In this document: positions 46,963 to 57,335 of the stretch, in pieces
Layout of the letters: each line of letters starts with the position of its first letter
Numbering within the stretch: the stretch's first letter is position 1
From: Anaerolineae bacterium
GTDB taxonomy: Bacteria; Chloroflexota; Anaerolineae; Aggregatilineales; Phototrophicaceae
Assembly: GCA_022823945.1 (NCBI GenBank)
Contig: JAJEBK010000016.1
Location: 51,199-115,198, forward strand
DNA: 64,000 bases
Direction of reading: 5' to 3'
Notes under the pieces: generated by a model
Database searches by the model: none
Told to the model about the DNA's origin: nothing
Seen by the model: the letters and a program-made list of their open reading frames with translations, nothing else
Made by a program: the position numbers and the translations under genes

Positions 46963-47730
46963 TTAGCGGTACAGATCGTGTTCGGGCGAGCGGATGAGAT
47001 CGGCTGCGCAGCCGGGCTCTCCGCCCACATCCAAGCCCCGCAGAACGACCACGGGCAAGCCTTCGTCCGCCTCGCCACACAGCAGATGCGCGGCAGAAGC
47101 CACCAGATCGGCATAAGCGATTTGGGTAATCTCCAGCGTGCGACCATACAGATCGCGGCTGCCACGCAAATCCTTGATGGTAGGCAAGCCGGCCGCGCCG
47201 ATAGCCACGCCGATATTGCCGACGCGGAAGGGACGCCCGTGCGAGTCGCTGATGATGACGCCAACCTGAATGCCCAGCCGCGCCTGGATTTGTTGGCGGA
47301 TGGAGCTGGCGGCCTGGTCGGGATTGATCGGCAGCAGCAAAGCCCGGTCATCGCCGCCTTCAATATTGCTTTGGTCGATGCCGGCGTTGGCAGAAACAAA
47401 GCCCAGTCGATGCCTGGTGACCAGCACGCCACGGCGTTTTCGCGAAACATGCTCAGACTCGCTGAGGACCAGCTCGACCAAGCGCGGGTCTTTGTCCGTT
47501 TCGGCAGCCAAATCAACAGCCGCTTGCGAAGCGCGCACTGCGTCCAGGCAAATCAACCTGCCCGCCGCTTTTGACACGATCTTTGAAGATACCACCAACA
47601 CATCGCCTTCACCCAGCGCAAAGCCAGCCGCCCGCGCCTTGTCCAGCATGATGTCGACAATGTCGTCGCCCGCTTGAATCAACGGGATATCGGGGATGGC
47701 ACAGGCGGAGAGTTGCGGCGCACCTCGCAT
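46963..47730 (-). CDS. cofE: F420-0:gamma-glutamyl ligase
   Basis: The 255-residue product has [34 protein letters not shown] and [32 protein letters not shown], diagnostic of CofE. It adds glutamates to F420-0 with GTP. The start is 2 bp after the npdG stop. In mycobacteria this enzyme is fused to the nitroreductase; here the two are neighbours. Confidence 0.93.
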   Translation of the reverse strand: MRGAPQLSACAIPDIPLIQAGDDIVDIMLDKARAAGFALGEGDVLVVSSKIVSKAAGRLICLDAVRASQAAVDLAAETDKDPRLVELVLSESEHVSRKRRGVLVTRHRLGFVSANAGIDQSNIEGGDDRALLLPINPDQAASSIRQQIQARLGIQVGVIISDSHGRPFRVGNIGVAIGAAGLPTIKDLRGSRDLYGRTLEITQIAYADLVASAAHLLCGEADEGLPVVVLRGLDVGGEPGCAADLIRSPEHDLYR

Positions 47731-47732
47731 GG

Positions 47733-48410
47733 TTAGCTGTCCAAGCCCGTGATGCGGATGCCAGCGCCGGCTATGCGATAAGCGCGATTGATGTGCAGCA
47801 GCAAGGGCGTCAGCGACTCGGCAGCGACAGCATTCTTCAGCGAGCCGGCATCGATGCCGCGCATGCCGGCCGCCGCCACCAGCTTGATCACCTGCGCCTT
47901 GGCCGCAGCATCATCGGCGCAGACCAGCACATCGCAATCGACTGATTGATCGAGCTGGCGCAGTTTGACCGCGCTTACATTTTGGAACGCCGCCACCACA
48001 GTGACCGAATCGCCCAGCAGCGCCTGCGCTTCCAAAGCCGCCGCCTGTCCGTCCGGCAAGTTTACCGTCATGATCTGCGGTGGCAAAAGCGGCACAGTCA
48101 GATCGACCAGGATCTTGCCCGCGCAAACCTCGCGCACACTTTCCAAAGTGGCTTTGTGCGCGCTGTAGGGCACGCTCAATACCACGATATCGGCCGCGGC
48201 CGCCGCCTCGACATTGCCCAAGCCGCTTAGCTCGCTGCCCGGCGCTTCTGCGAGCATTTCGGCAGCCCGCGATTGCGCGCGTTGGGCTGAGCGCGAGCCG
48301 ATGATGATCCGGTAACCATGCCGCGCCCAGCGCAGCGCCAGTCCCGCGCCCTCTTTGCCGGTGCCGCCGAGTATCGCCAGTGTTTTCATCGTTTTATCAG
48401 TCCGTTTCAT
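47733..48410 (-). CDS. npdG: F420H2:NADP+ oxidoreductase
   Basis: The 225-residue product has a nucleotide-binding LAILGGTGKEGAGLALRWARHG and GSRSAQRAQ, typical of NpdG (Fno). It moves hydride between NADPH and F420. The ATG 48410 or the ATG 48389 could be the start; both have weak sites, and 48389 fits the family better. It lies 15 bp after the SsnA-like gene and directly before cofE. Confidence 0.9.
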   Translation of the reverse strand: MKRTDKTMKTLAILGGTGKEGAGLALRWARHGYRIIIGSRSAQRAQSRAAEMLAEAPGSELSGLGNVEAAAAADIVVLSVPYSAHKATLESVREVCAGKILVDLTVPLLPPQIMTVNLPDGQAAALEAQALLGDSVTVVAAFQNVSAVKLRQLDQSVDCDVLVCADDAAAKAQVIKLVAAAGMRGIDAGSLKNAVAAESLTPLLLHINRAYRIAGAGIRITGLDS

Positions 48411-48425
48411 ATTTGTGTTGATCCA

Positions 48426-49775
48426 TCAGGCCAGACTGGCCTGGGCGTGAGAGGCGTATCGTTCCCAAACGCCTGGCGCCAAATCCAGCGCGGCAGCCGC
48501 GATTGCGTCTTCGTCCAGGGTCAGCAGCTGCCGGTCGCGCATCAGGATCTGGCCGGCGCAGATGGTGGTGGTGACCATGGAGGCTTCGAAGCCGAAGAGC
48601 AGGTGCCAGGGCAGGTTGCCGGCGGTCATTGGCGTAAAGGGCTGATAGTCCACCAAGATCAAATCAGCCGCCGCGCCGGGGCAAATCTCGCCGATGGGCA
48701 TTTCGGGAAAGAATCGGCGCAGTAAGCTGGCGTTGTTGTCCCAGGCCATGCGCGCAATATGGTCGCCGGGCGCCCGACGCGGGTCGCGGTTGGCCAGCTT
48801 GTGCAGCAGATAAGCCGCTTTCCATTCCGCCCACATATTGTTGCTGAAACCATCGTTGCCCAGGCACAAATGTAGGCCAGCGCCCAGCATGCCGTCTATG
48901 TCGGCCGCGCCCACCCCGTTGTTCATGTTGGAGCGCGGCTGATGACTCACCCAAACGCCGCGCCGCGCCAACAAATCCCGTTCTGCCTCGTCGATGTGCA
49001 CGCAATGAGCGGCGATGGTGTTGTCGCGCCAGATGCCGAAGCGATCCAGCCGCTGGACCACAGGCAGTTCGCTGCGGCGCCGGCTGTCGGCCTGGTCTGC
49101 TTCGTGCTCGGCGACATGGATGTGAAATCCGGACTCAGGTGGCACTGCATCGGCACAGGCGCGCAAGCTGGCGTCCGACAAGCTCAAGCTGGCGTGCAAG
49201 CCAAAGGTGCCGCGCAGACGCGGGTGGTCGGCTGATGCCGCCAGAAAACGCACATTTTCGGCGATGCCCGCGCGCATTTTGTCAGGACCATCGCGGTCGC
49301 TGACTTCATAACAAAGCACAGCGCGCAGACCCGCCTGGTCGACCGCTTCGCCAATGACATCGAGGCTGCCCTCTATGCAAGAGGGGCTGGCGTGATGGTC
49401 GATGAGGCTGGTCGTGCCATGTTTGATGGCATCCACCAAGCAGACCAAGGCGCTGGCGCGCACGCTGTCGCTATCCAGCGCCTTGTCCAGCGGCCACCAC
49501 AATCGCTGCAAAATCTGTGGAAAGTCACGCGGCGGCTCGCCCGGGATCGCCAGGCCGCGGGCATATGCGCCATAAAAATGGGTGTGCGCACAGATGCCGC
49601 CGGGCATCACGATCTGTCCGCGCGCATCGATGATCTCGGCTTGTGGATAGCTCGCCTTCAGCTCATCGGCTGTGCCCAGCGCGCCAATCGTGTCGCCGTC
49701 AATAAACAGCGCATGATCGGACAAAATGTCCGGCTGCGCGCCTAGTGTGATGAGCCTGGCATTGGTAATCAGCAT
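48426..49775 (-). CDS. SsnA-like amidohydrolase
   Basis: The 449-residue product is a cytosine-deaminase/TRZ-type amidohydrolase with metal ligands in ICAHTHFYGAY, HIHVAEHEADQ, AAHCVHID and LCLGNDGFSNNM. SsnA proteins occur in purine-degradation clusters with YgeW and YgeY; the substrate is thought to be a purine-derived ring compound. The ATG 49775 is chosen for AGGTGG 6 nt upstream; the frame runs 18 codons further. HxH, His, His and Asp are all present. Confidence 0.85.
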   Translation of the reverse strand: MLITNARLITLGAQPDILSDHALFIDGDTIGALGTADELKASYPQAEIIDARGQIVMPGGICAHTHFYGAYARGLAIPGEPPRDFPQILQRLWWPLDKALDSDSVRASALVCLVDAIKHGTTSLIDHHASPSCIEGSLDVIGEAVDQAGLRAVLCYEVSDRDGPDKMRAGIAENVRFLAASADHPRLRGTFGLHASLSLSDASLRACADAVPPESGFHIHVAEHEADQADSRRRSELPVVQRLDRFGIWRDNTIAAHCVHIDEAERDLLARRGVWVSHQPRSNMNNGVGAADIDGMLGAGLHLCLGNDGFSNNMWAEWKAAYLLHKLANRDPRRAPGDHIARMAWDNNASLLRRFFPEMPIGEICPGAAADLILVDYQPFTPMTAGNLPWHLLFGFEASMVTTTICAGQILMRDRQLLTLDEDAIAAAALDLAPGVWERYASHAQASLA

Positions 49776-49794
49776 GGTTCGCCACCTTTCCTGT

Positions 49795-50238
49795 TCAGCC
49801 ACGCAACGCATAATAGACGCGGTCGACATAAAAATCGGCGGCGCTGTAGAGGTCGCTGATGGTCTCGGCGCTGACGAAGCGATCCCAGGTCGTGCGGATA
49901 AAATGGATGGAACGAGCGGGGAAGTTCTCGATAGGCGGGTCTTTTTCGATCAGATCGCGGAATTGCACTTTGTAATACAGATCATCGGCGTGCCGGGTTT
50001 CTTTGGGCAGCAGGTCGCGCCGCCGCGCCAGCTCGATGCCTGTGATACGCGCGAAATAGGCGATGCTGCCGCCGCGCTCGCCAAAGACCTGGCGGCTCAA
50101 AAAGAAGGCGACATATTCGGCATCCAAGCCGCGCCGCATTTTGGCCTGGGGGATGCGATACCAGCGCTGCCGCCGAGCGATATCAAGATCGCGCTTGCGA
50201 TTCATCACCCCCACCAAGACCCGATCATCCGCGTACAC
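49795..50238 (-). CDS. Uncharacterised 147-residue protein
   Basis: The product is basic at the start (VLVGVMNRKRDLDIARRQRWYRIP) and has a conserved-looking core: VAFFLSRQVFGERGGSIAYFARITGIE, LYYKVQFRDL and RSIHFIRTTWDRFVSAETISDLY. Alternating strands and the RWYRIP start recall PUA/ASCH-type RNA-binding folds, but this is a guess. The GTG at 50238 has GGAG 5 nt upstream and begins after the stop of the preceding gene. It sits between a PLP enzyme and the SsnA-like gene, 19 bp from the latter. I know no function. Confidence 0.6.
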   Translation of the reverse strand: MYADDRVLVGVMNRKRDLDIARRQRWYRIPQAKMRRGLDAEYVAFFLSRQVFGERGGSIAYFARITGIELARRRDLLPKETRHADDLYYKVQFRDLIEKDPPIENFPARSIHFIRTTWDRFVSAETISDLYSAADFYVDRVYYALRG

Positions 50239-50255
50239 AGCTGCTCCGTTCCGCG

Positions 50256-51638
50256 CTAGCGACTGCCGCGCTGCGCCAACAAACGGCGGTCGATTTCGGT
50301 CACAGCGGCCTGATGCGCGCGCCACCAGTCCGGGTCGCGTTGCGCGTCCAGCTCGGCGACAGTCTTGCCCTGCTGCTCGACCCAGGTGTAATACTTCAGG
50401 TTGTGCCAACGTTCGCGAGCTGCCCGCGTGCCTTCCATGACCCAATCCGTGCCCGCCCGCCGAAAGACGCCTTCGGCGATTGCCAGTGCCGCCGCCTCGT
50501 CCAGCGCCCCCTGCCGCTCGCGCATGGCAGCCATCACCGAGTCATAACGCTCCATGCCATCGGTGGCGACTGTGGCAACGACATCGTCGCCGGTGAGTTC
50601 ATAAAACCTGGCGGTCTTGATGGCACCGATGATGTTGCAGATGCCGCTGATGCCCAGCAAAGATGCCAACTGCTCCACGAGGGCGGCATCCAGGCCCAGC
50701 CGCTCGGCCAGCGCGCGTCGCCCCGCGTCTTCTGCGAACAGCCGCAAGCCATTCAGCGCATCCATATCATCGATGGCCATCAGCGCATCCATATTCAACA
50801 CATTGTGAATCCAGGTCACATGCTTGTCGCCGATGCCTTGGATCTCGTGCGCGCCATAGCCATTGTTGTAGAGGGTTGGGCACTGGACCGGCTCCAAGCC
50901 GACAATGCGATGGTCGTGCCAAACCTGCTTGAGCCGGTCTCCCGCCGCAATCGTGCCAGCGCTGCCCATCGCCGAGACAAATGCCGATATCTTGCCCGCG
51001 CCGATGCCCGCCTCGCGCAGTTCGTCGGCCAACTCGACCAAGGTATTGCCAGTCACATGATAATGAAAACGATAATTGCCCATCACCTCAAACTGGTTGA
51101 GGATGCGGATTTTGGGGTCGCTGCCGCGCAGCCGTTTGACTTCGTCATAGATTTCTTTGACATTGCTCTCGCTGCCCGCCGTGCGGATGATGCGCGCGCC
51201 ATATCTTTCTATGCGCTGGAACCGTTCCTGGCTCATTTCTTCGGGCAGCACAACGATGCTATCGTATTCCATGCGGCAGCCGATGAAAGCGCCGCCAATT
51301 CCATAGTTGCCGGTCGAGGGCCAGACGAGCGTGTGCAGGTCGGGGTCGACTTCGCCCAGCAGTTGTTTTTCCAGCAGCACTGAATAAGCCGCGCCCACCT
51401 TGTGACTGCCCGAGGGGAAGCGCCCACCGTACAAGACCACGATCGGGGCGGCGACGCCTGTCAGCTCGCGCGGCAGCACCAAGAAAAATGTTCGATTTTG
51501 CCCGTCCCGCCAGGTGATGTTGTAGAGGTTAAGCGGATTGAGCGGGTCGGTATCCAGCGCGGCGAGCGCATCTGCGCGCACTTGCGAGTCGATGGTCTGC
51601 GGATGCAGCATTTCTTCAAAGGTCGGACCCGTAATCAT
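50256..51638 (-). CDS. PLP-dependent fold II enzyme, uncharacterised lyase-like branch
   Basis: The 460-residue product has the fold II lysine in GGRFPSGSHKVGAAYSVLLEKQ, a substrate loop STGNYGIGGAFIGC and an AMGSAGTIAAGD phosphate-binding region. It is longer than cysteine synthase and lacks its usual motifs. A role as ammonia-lyase, comparable to YgeX in related clusters, is inferred from position only. ATG 51638 has GGAGG 5 nt upstream and shares one base with the preceding glycosyltransferase stop (TGATG). Confidence 0.8.
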   Translation of the reverse strand: MITGPTFEEMLHPQTIDSQVRADALAALDTDPLNPLNLYNITWRDGQNRTFFLVLPRELTGVAAPIVVLYGGRFPSGSHKVGAAYSVLLEKQLLGEVDPDLHTLVWPSTGNYGIGGAFIGCRMEYDSIVVLPEEMSQERFQRIERYGARIIRTAGSESNVKEIYDEVKRLRGSDPKIRILNQFEVMGNYRFHYHVTGNTLVELADELREAGIGAGKISAFVSAMGSAGTIAAGDRLKQVWHDHRIVGLEPVQCPTLYNNGYGAHEIQGIGDKHVTWIHNVLNMDALMAIDDMDALNGLRLFAEDAGRRALAERLGLDAALVEQLASLLGISGICNIIGAIKTARFYELTGDDVVATVATDGMERYDSVMAAMRERQGALDEAAALAIAEGVFRRAGTDWVMEGTRAARERWHNLKYYTWVEQQGKTVAELDAQRDPDWWRAHQAAVTEIDRRLLAQRGSR

Positions 51639-52693
51639 CAATCCCTCCTGGCTCGTTCGCCTTCAGTTTGCCTTGGACTGTGCGCTTTGGCAAGCGCGGC
51701 CACTGCGGGGCTTCCACCAACAGCGGGGCTGCGTTGATTCGCCGCGCGCGCCTGCCCCAGGCCAGCTGTAGAGGCCACGACATAGAGTGGGCGATCGCGC
51801 GCTTCGTCATAACTGCGGGCGACATATTGACCGATGACGAAGAGAAAAAATAGTTGAAAAGAGCTGAGCAGCAGCAGCAGCATGATCGTGGTGGCTTGCC
51901 CGCCAAAGAATTCATCGCCCTGTGTCAAACGCAGGATCGTGATAGCCAGCCCGGTGAGCAGCGATGCCACGCCCAGAAACAGGCTGATATAAATCATAAT
52001 TTGCAACGGAAAAAACGAAAAGCTGGTAACGGCGTCCAGCGCAAAGGCGATCATCTTGCCCAGCGGATATTTCGTTTCGCCCCAGGCGCGCTCTTCGCGC
52101 ACATATTCGATGCCAGTTTGGCGAAAGCCCACCCAACTGGTCATGCCGCGCACAAAGCGCCGGTGTTCGCGCATTTGTCGCAGCACAGCCGCCACCCGCG
52201 CGTCCATCAGCCGGAAATCGCCCGTGTCGATCGGGATGTTGATATCGGTGATGCGGTGGATCAGGCGATAAAAGAGCTTGGCGCTCAGCCGCTTTAGCCA
52301 GCTTTCGCCCTGGCGGACAGCGCGCACGGCATAAACGACCTCATAGCCTTCCTGCCATTTTTCGATCAAGCGCGGGATGACCGCCGGTGGATCTTGCAAA
52401 TCAGCGTCAATCAGCACCACCGCCCGCCCGCTGGCATAATCAACGCCAGCCGTCACAGCGATCTGGTGGCCAAAATTGCGCGCGAAGCTGATCACCCGCA
52501 ATCGCGAATCGGCTGCCGCCAGCTCCAGCATCAAATCGCGCGAGCCATCGCTGCTGCCATCGTCAACCAGCAGCAATTCCCAGGGTTCGCCCAGGCCATC
52601 CATCGCGACGCGCACCTGGTCGGTGAAGGGTCGCAGGTTGCCGACTTCGTTATAGACCGGCGCGACAATGGAATAGGTCGGGCGCTCGCTCAC
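51638..52693 (-). CDS. Membrane-anchored family 2 glycosyltransferase (DPM1/GtrB-like)
   Basis: The 351-residue product begins SERPTYSIVAPVYNEVGNL, a GT-A start, and has VDDGSSDGS, DADLQDPP and RNFGHQIAVTAGVDYA. Two membrane helices at about 228-255 and 265-290 follow the catalytic domain, as in polyprenyl-phosphate glycosyltransferases. It probably loads a sugar on a lipid carrier. The GTG start at 52693 overlaps the preceding stop (GTGA). Its place within a catabolic gene run is odd. Confidence 0.88.
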   Translation of the reverse strand: MSERPTYSIVAPVYNEVGNLRPFTDQVRVAMDGLGEPWELLLVDDGSSDGSRDLMLELAAADSRLRVISFARNFGHQIAVTAGVDYASGRAVVLIDADLQDPPAVIPRLIEKWQEGYEVVYAVRAVRQGESWLKRLSAKLFYRLIHRITDINIPIDTGDFRLMDARVAAVLRQMREHRRFVRGMTSWVGFRQTGIEYVREERAWGETKYPLGKMIAFALDAVTSFSFFPLQIMIYISLFLGVASLLTGLAITILRLTQGDEFFGGQATTIMLLLLLSSFQLFFLFVIGQYVARSYDEARDRPLYVVASTAGLGQARAANQRSPAVGGSPAVAALAKAHSPRQTEGERARRD

Positions 52694-53946
52694 AGCAATC
52701 CGATTTCCCCAAGCCGCGTGCGCACCACATCGACATCGGCTGGGATCGGCGGCGCGCCACTGACGCTTTCGCGCACTCTGGCGATATCTTTCAGCCCGTT
52801 GCCGGTGCTGACGATGCAGATCTCTTCGTCGCGGTCGATGATGCCCTCTTCCAGCGCTTTTTTGACCCCGGCTGCAGCCGCCGCGGCCGCTGGTTCGGCA
52901 AAGACGCCGCACAACCTGGCCAGCAGCGGTATGGCTTCTATAATACGCGCGTCGCTGACTGTGACAAAAGCGCCCTGGCTCTCTCGCACCGCCCGGATTG
53001 CTTTGCTGCGGTCGCGTGGCAGCTCGGCGGCGATGCTGTCGGCGATGGTGCTGACGGCTCGACGTGTGATCGCGGACGGCGCCAAACCCGCCCGCCAGGC
53101 ATCGGCGAGCACGGCGCTGCCTTCGGCCTGTACGCCCAGCAAGCGCGGCAGCTTGTCGATCCAGCCCAACTGCAGCAGGTCATAGAAGCCCTTGTAGATG
53201 CCGCTGATGATGCTGCCATCGCCCACGCTGACGGCCACGACATCTGGCGCGCGCCAGCCCAACTGCTCGGCGATTTCCAGCGCGACCGTCTTTTTTCCTT
53301 CGGTCGTGAAGGGATTGACGCCGGTATTGCGCGAATACCAGCCGAATTCTGCGCAGGCTCGTGTGCACAATTCGTAGGCATCGTCATAACTGCCATCGAC
53401 CAGGAATACATGCGCGCCATAGACAAGTGGCTGGGCTATTTTTGCGGGAGGCGCGTCGTGAGGCACAAAGATGACAATTTCAATTTGCTCCAGCCCCGCG
53501 CCCACGCCCGCCAAAGCCGCCGCCGCATTGCCCGTGCTGGCAGTGGCGACTACCGCAATATCCTCTTGCAGCGCCCGCGCCACAACCAATGAACTGGCAC
53601 GGTCTTTCAGCGAGCCAGTTGGATTGACGCCCTCGTCTTTGACCCAAATGCGCTGCATGCCCAGTTTTTCCGCCAGCCGCTGCGCGAGATAGAGTGGCGT
53701 CCAACCGACCGACAGTGGCGGCAGTTGGCTGTCGGGTGCCAGTGGCAGCAAAGGCAAATAACGCCAGTGATTGGCGATTTGGCACGCGCTGATGGCATCG
53801 CGGTCCAAGCTCGCGCGCAAAGCCTCATAGTCGTAAACGATATCCAATGTACCCAGCTCGCCATGCAGCGGACAGGTATAGTCGAGCTCGTTCGGCGCAA
53901 AGCGGCAGCCGCCAACGACACAGCGCAATTCCTGGATAGCCGCCAC
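52690..53946 (-). CDS. Threonine synthase-like PLP enzyme
   Basis: The product of about 418 residues has a zinc-ribbon-like N-terminus (CVVGGCRFAPNELDYTCP) and the fold II lysine in NPTGSLKDRASSLVVARAL, TASTGNAAAALAG and a C-terminal FAEPAAAAAAAG. It is closest to threonine synthase but may act as a lyase in this context. GTG 53946 is preferred (AAGGGG 10 nt upstream) over TTG 53955. It follows carbamate kinase by 20 bp. Confidence 0.82.
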   Translation of the reverse strand: MAAIQELRCVVGGCRFAPNELDYTCPLHGELGTLDIVYDYEALRASLDRDAISACQIANHWRYLPLLPLAPDSQLPPLSVGWTPLYLAQRLAEKLGMQRIWVKDEGVNPTGSLKDRASSLVVARALQEDIAVVATASTGNAAAALAGVGAGLEQIEIVIFVPHDAPPAKIAQPLVYGAHVFLVDGSYDDAYELCTRACAEFGWYSRNTGVNPFTTEGKKTVALEIAEQLGWRAPDVVAVSVGDGSIISGIYKGFYDLLQLGWIDKLPRLLGVQAEGSAVLADAWRAGLAPSAITRRAVSTIADSIAAELPRDRSKAIRAVRESQGAFVTVSDARIIEAIPLLARLCGVFAEPAAAAAAAGVKKALEEGIIDRDEEICIVSTGNGLKDIARVRESVSGAPPIPADVDVVRTRLGEIGLL

Positions 53947-53965
53947 TTTTGCCAATCCCCTTGCC

Positions 53966-54925
53966 CTAGCCGCTGCCGCCCGGCACGATGCGCGTGCCAG
54001 CCTCGTGATTCAAGGCGCGCGTGATATTGGGCGGGTCGGTGATGATGGCGCGCGGACCGCCATTGTGCACAAAGTCGATGGCCGCTTCGATCTTGGGATA
54101 CATGCTGCCGCGCGGGAATTGCCCTTCGGCCAGATAACCCCGCGCCTGCAGCAGTGTCAGCTCGTCCAATGGTTGCTGCTGTGGCGTGTTGAAATTGAGG
54201 CAGACTTTCTCGACAGCGGTGGAGATCAGCAGCAAGTCGGCGCGCAAGGTCTGCGCCAAGAGGCTGCTGGCGCGGTCTTTGTCGATGACGGCGCTGACTC
54301 CGCGCAGGCTGCCCACTTCGTTGCGGGCAACCGGCACGCCGCCGCCGCCACAGACAATCACGATATATCCCGCCAGCACCAAAGCCTGTATGGCGTTGAT
54401 CTCGTTGACGACCACGGGCTTGGGCGAAGCCACCACGCGCCGCCAGCCGCGACCAACTTCCTTCATCACCTGCCAGCCCTCCAACCGCGCCGCCAGCGCC
54501 TCCGCCTCGGTCAGGTAGCCCCCGACCGGTTTGTCCGGGTTGGCAAAAGCCGGGTCATCGGGGTCGACGCGAATCTGGGTGATGAGGGTCGCGACAGTGT
54601 GATTCATGCCCACGCGCCGCAGCGAATTCGCCAGCGCCTGCTGCAGCATATAGCCGATGCTGCCCTGCGTATCGGCCACCGCCAGGTCCAACGACACGCC
54701 ATGCACATCGGCGACTCGCGTGGCGATCTCGGCGCGATTCATGATGTAGCCCACCTGCGGACCATTGCCATGCGTGATCACCACCTGCCAGCCAGCGCGA
54801 ATCATATCGGCAATGTGGCGGCAAGTTTCGCGCACTGCTTGCCATTGGCTTTCGATATCGGGGTTGGCTGGATCAGGAATCAGCGAGTTGCCGCCGATCG
54901 CCACCACCACCAGTTTGTCGATCAT
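53966..54925 (-). CDS. arcC: Carbamate kinase
   Basis: The 319-residue product has VVAIGGNSLI, THGNGPQVG, VVASPKPVVVNEI and ADLLLISTAVEKVCLNF, typical of carbamate kinases. It makes ATP and carbamate from carbamoyl phosphate and ADP, or the reverse. After the carbamoyltransferase gene (33 bp upstream) it would yield ATP from ring-derived carbamoyl groups, as in the YqeA/YgeW pairing. Confidence 0.93.
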   Translation of the reverse strand: MIDKLVVVAIGGNSLIPDPANPDIESQWQAVRETCRHIADMIRAGWQVVITHGNGPQVGYIMNRAEIATRVADVHGVSLDLAVADTQGSIGYMLQQALANSLRRVGMNHTVATLITQIRVDPDDPAFANPDKPVGGYLTEAEALAARLEGWQVMKEVGRGWRRVVASPKPVVVNEINAIQALVLAGYIVIVCGGGGVPVARNEVGSLRGVSAVIDKDRASSLLAQTLRADLLLISTAVEKVCLNFNTPQQQPLDELTLLQARGYLAEGQFPRGSMYPKIEAAIDFVHNGGPRAIITDPPNITRALNHEAGTRIVPGGSG

Positions 54926-54957
54926 AGCGCGCGCCCTTCATTACCTGCTTGCCGAAA

Positions 54958-55938
<981 letters not shown>

Positions 55939-55983
55939 GGTTATCTCCTGAGAAGTTTCAACATAGTCGGTTGGTTCATATAT

Positions 55984-56009
55984 GGGCGAATCGCCGCCTC
56001 GCCCCTACG
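55984..56009. repeat. Intergenic palindromic repeat, copy 2 (GTAGGGGCGA...TCGCCC type)
   Basis: Read on the minus strand it begins GTAGGGGCGA and ends TCGCCC, with a 6-bp stem and a 9-nt loop. It fills most of the 85-bp gap between ygeY-like and ygeW-like genes. It is related to the element at 9463-9487. Confidence 0.5.
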
Positions 56010-56023
56010 CTGTGATATACTCA

Positions 56024-57238
56024 TCAATTCCCGCCGTTCAAGGTCTGGCGCAAAATGGCGGGGAAAAGCGCGTACCACTCGGTCGAGCGCACGACATCGT
56101 CCAGCGGCACCTGGTCGAGCACCGTATGAGCGTGGATCTCGTTGCCCGGCGCGAAGCCGATGCTGGGTATGCCCGCCTTGCCAGCCCAATAGATGCCATT
56201 GGTAGAAAAGTCCCATTTGCCGGTATCGACCGGTCCATAGAGCACTTCGGCGGCAGCGCAACCAGCCTGTACGATGGGCTCGTCTTCTTCGTATGCCCAG
56301 GCGGGATAGATCTTGTCCAGCGGGAAGACAAAGCCGGTATAACTCGGCTCGTCATAGACCAGGATTTCCGCCCGGATGTCGTCGCGGTGTCCGATGATAT
56401 CGCGCAGACGTTGCAGTTCTGATTCTGGTTCTTCGCCAAAGGTGATGCGGCGGTCGACATAAATGGTCGCTTCGTCGGGCACGGCGTTGATGCTGGGCGT
56501 CTTCACAGCCATATCCGTCACGGTGATGCGCCCCTGCCCGAGGAAGTCGTGGTCGCCCAGCTCTGGCTCGATATGGCTGATGCGCTCAATGATCGGCAGC
56601 AGTTTGTAGATGGCGTTGTCACCGAGGTAATTGCTGGCGGCATGAGCGCTTTTGCCCTTGGCCACGATTTTGAATTCCACGCGCCCTTTGTGCCCGCGAT
56701 AAATCTGCATCATGGTCGGCTCGCCGATCACGACAAAGTCGGGTTTGATGCCCTCGGTCTGCACAAAAGCGTGTGGTGCCTGCCCATCATTCCATTCTTC
56801 CATGTTGCCAAAATAATACGCGGTGAAGCCCTCCAGCAAGCCCAACTGCCGCGCCAAAGCCAGGCCATACACCATGCCCGGGGTGCTGCCTTTTTCATCG
56901 CAGGCACCGCGCGCATACAGGATGCCGTCTTCGATCTTGCCAGTGAAAGGGTCCCACTGCCATTCGTCAGGATCGCCTATGCCCACGGTATCAATGTGGC
57001 TGTCATAAAGCAGGATACGGCTGCCGTTGCCGATGCGGCCGACGACATTGCCCATTTTGTCCCAGAATATCTCGTCATAACCCAGCGCTTCCATCTCCAC
57101 GGCGATGCGTTCGCCACAAGCGCGTATCTGGCTGTCCATGCTGGGGATGGCGCAGATTTCTCGCAAAAAGCCGATGATGTCTTCGCGCTTGCTTTCTACT
57201 TCGCGGCGCAGCGTCTGCAATGTTGTGTGTTGGACCAT
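56024..57238 (-). CDS. YgeY-type M20 metallohydrolase
   Basis: The 404-residue product has the M20 metal ligands: LYDSHIDTVG, ARGACDEKGST, GNMEEWNDG and the C-terminal NEIHAHTVLDQ. YgeY proteins occur in selenium- and purine-linked clusters and probably cleave an amide or ureido bond in ring-opened products. ATG 57238 is preferred, with GCGGGG a few nt upstream; ATG 57256 is an alternative. Length matches the family. Confidence 0.88.
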   Translation of the reverse strand: MVQHTTLQTLRREVESKREDIIGFLREICAIPSMDSQIRACGERIAVEMEALGYDEIFWDKMGNVVGRIGNGSRILLYDSHIDTVGIGDPDEWQWDPFTGKIEDGILYARGACDEKGSTPGMVYGLALARQLGLLEGFTAYYFGNMEEWNDGQAPHAFVQTEGIKPDFVVIGEPTMMQIYRGHKGRVEFKIVAKGKSAHAASNYLGDNAIYKLLPIIERISHIEPELGDHDFLGQGRITVTDMAVKTPSINAVPDEATIYVDRRITFGEEPESELQRLRDIIGHRDDIRAEILVYDEPSYTGFVFPLDKIYPAWAYEEDEPIVQAGCAAAEVLYGPVDTGKWDFSTNGIYWAGKAGIPSIGFAPGNEIHAHTVLDQVPLDDVVRSTEWYALFPAILRQTLNGGN

Positions 57239-57335
57239 TTTTCCCCGCCCAGGCATCTCTTCTACTAGCGCGCAATTGTAGTCAAAAATCCGTGTTTTCA
57301 AAAGCGCTGTTTGCGAAGATGCGCCGCCAGAAAGT

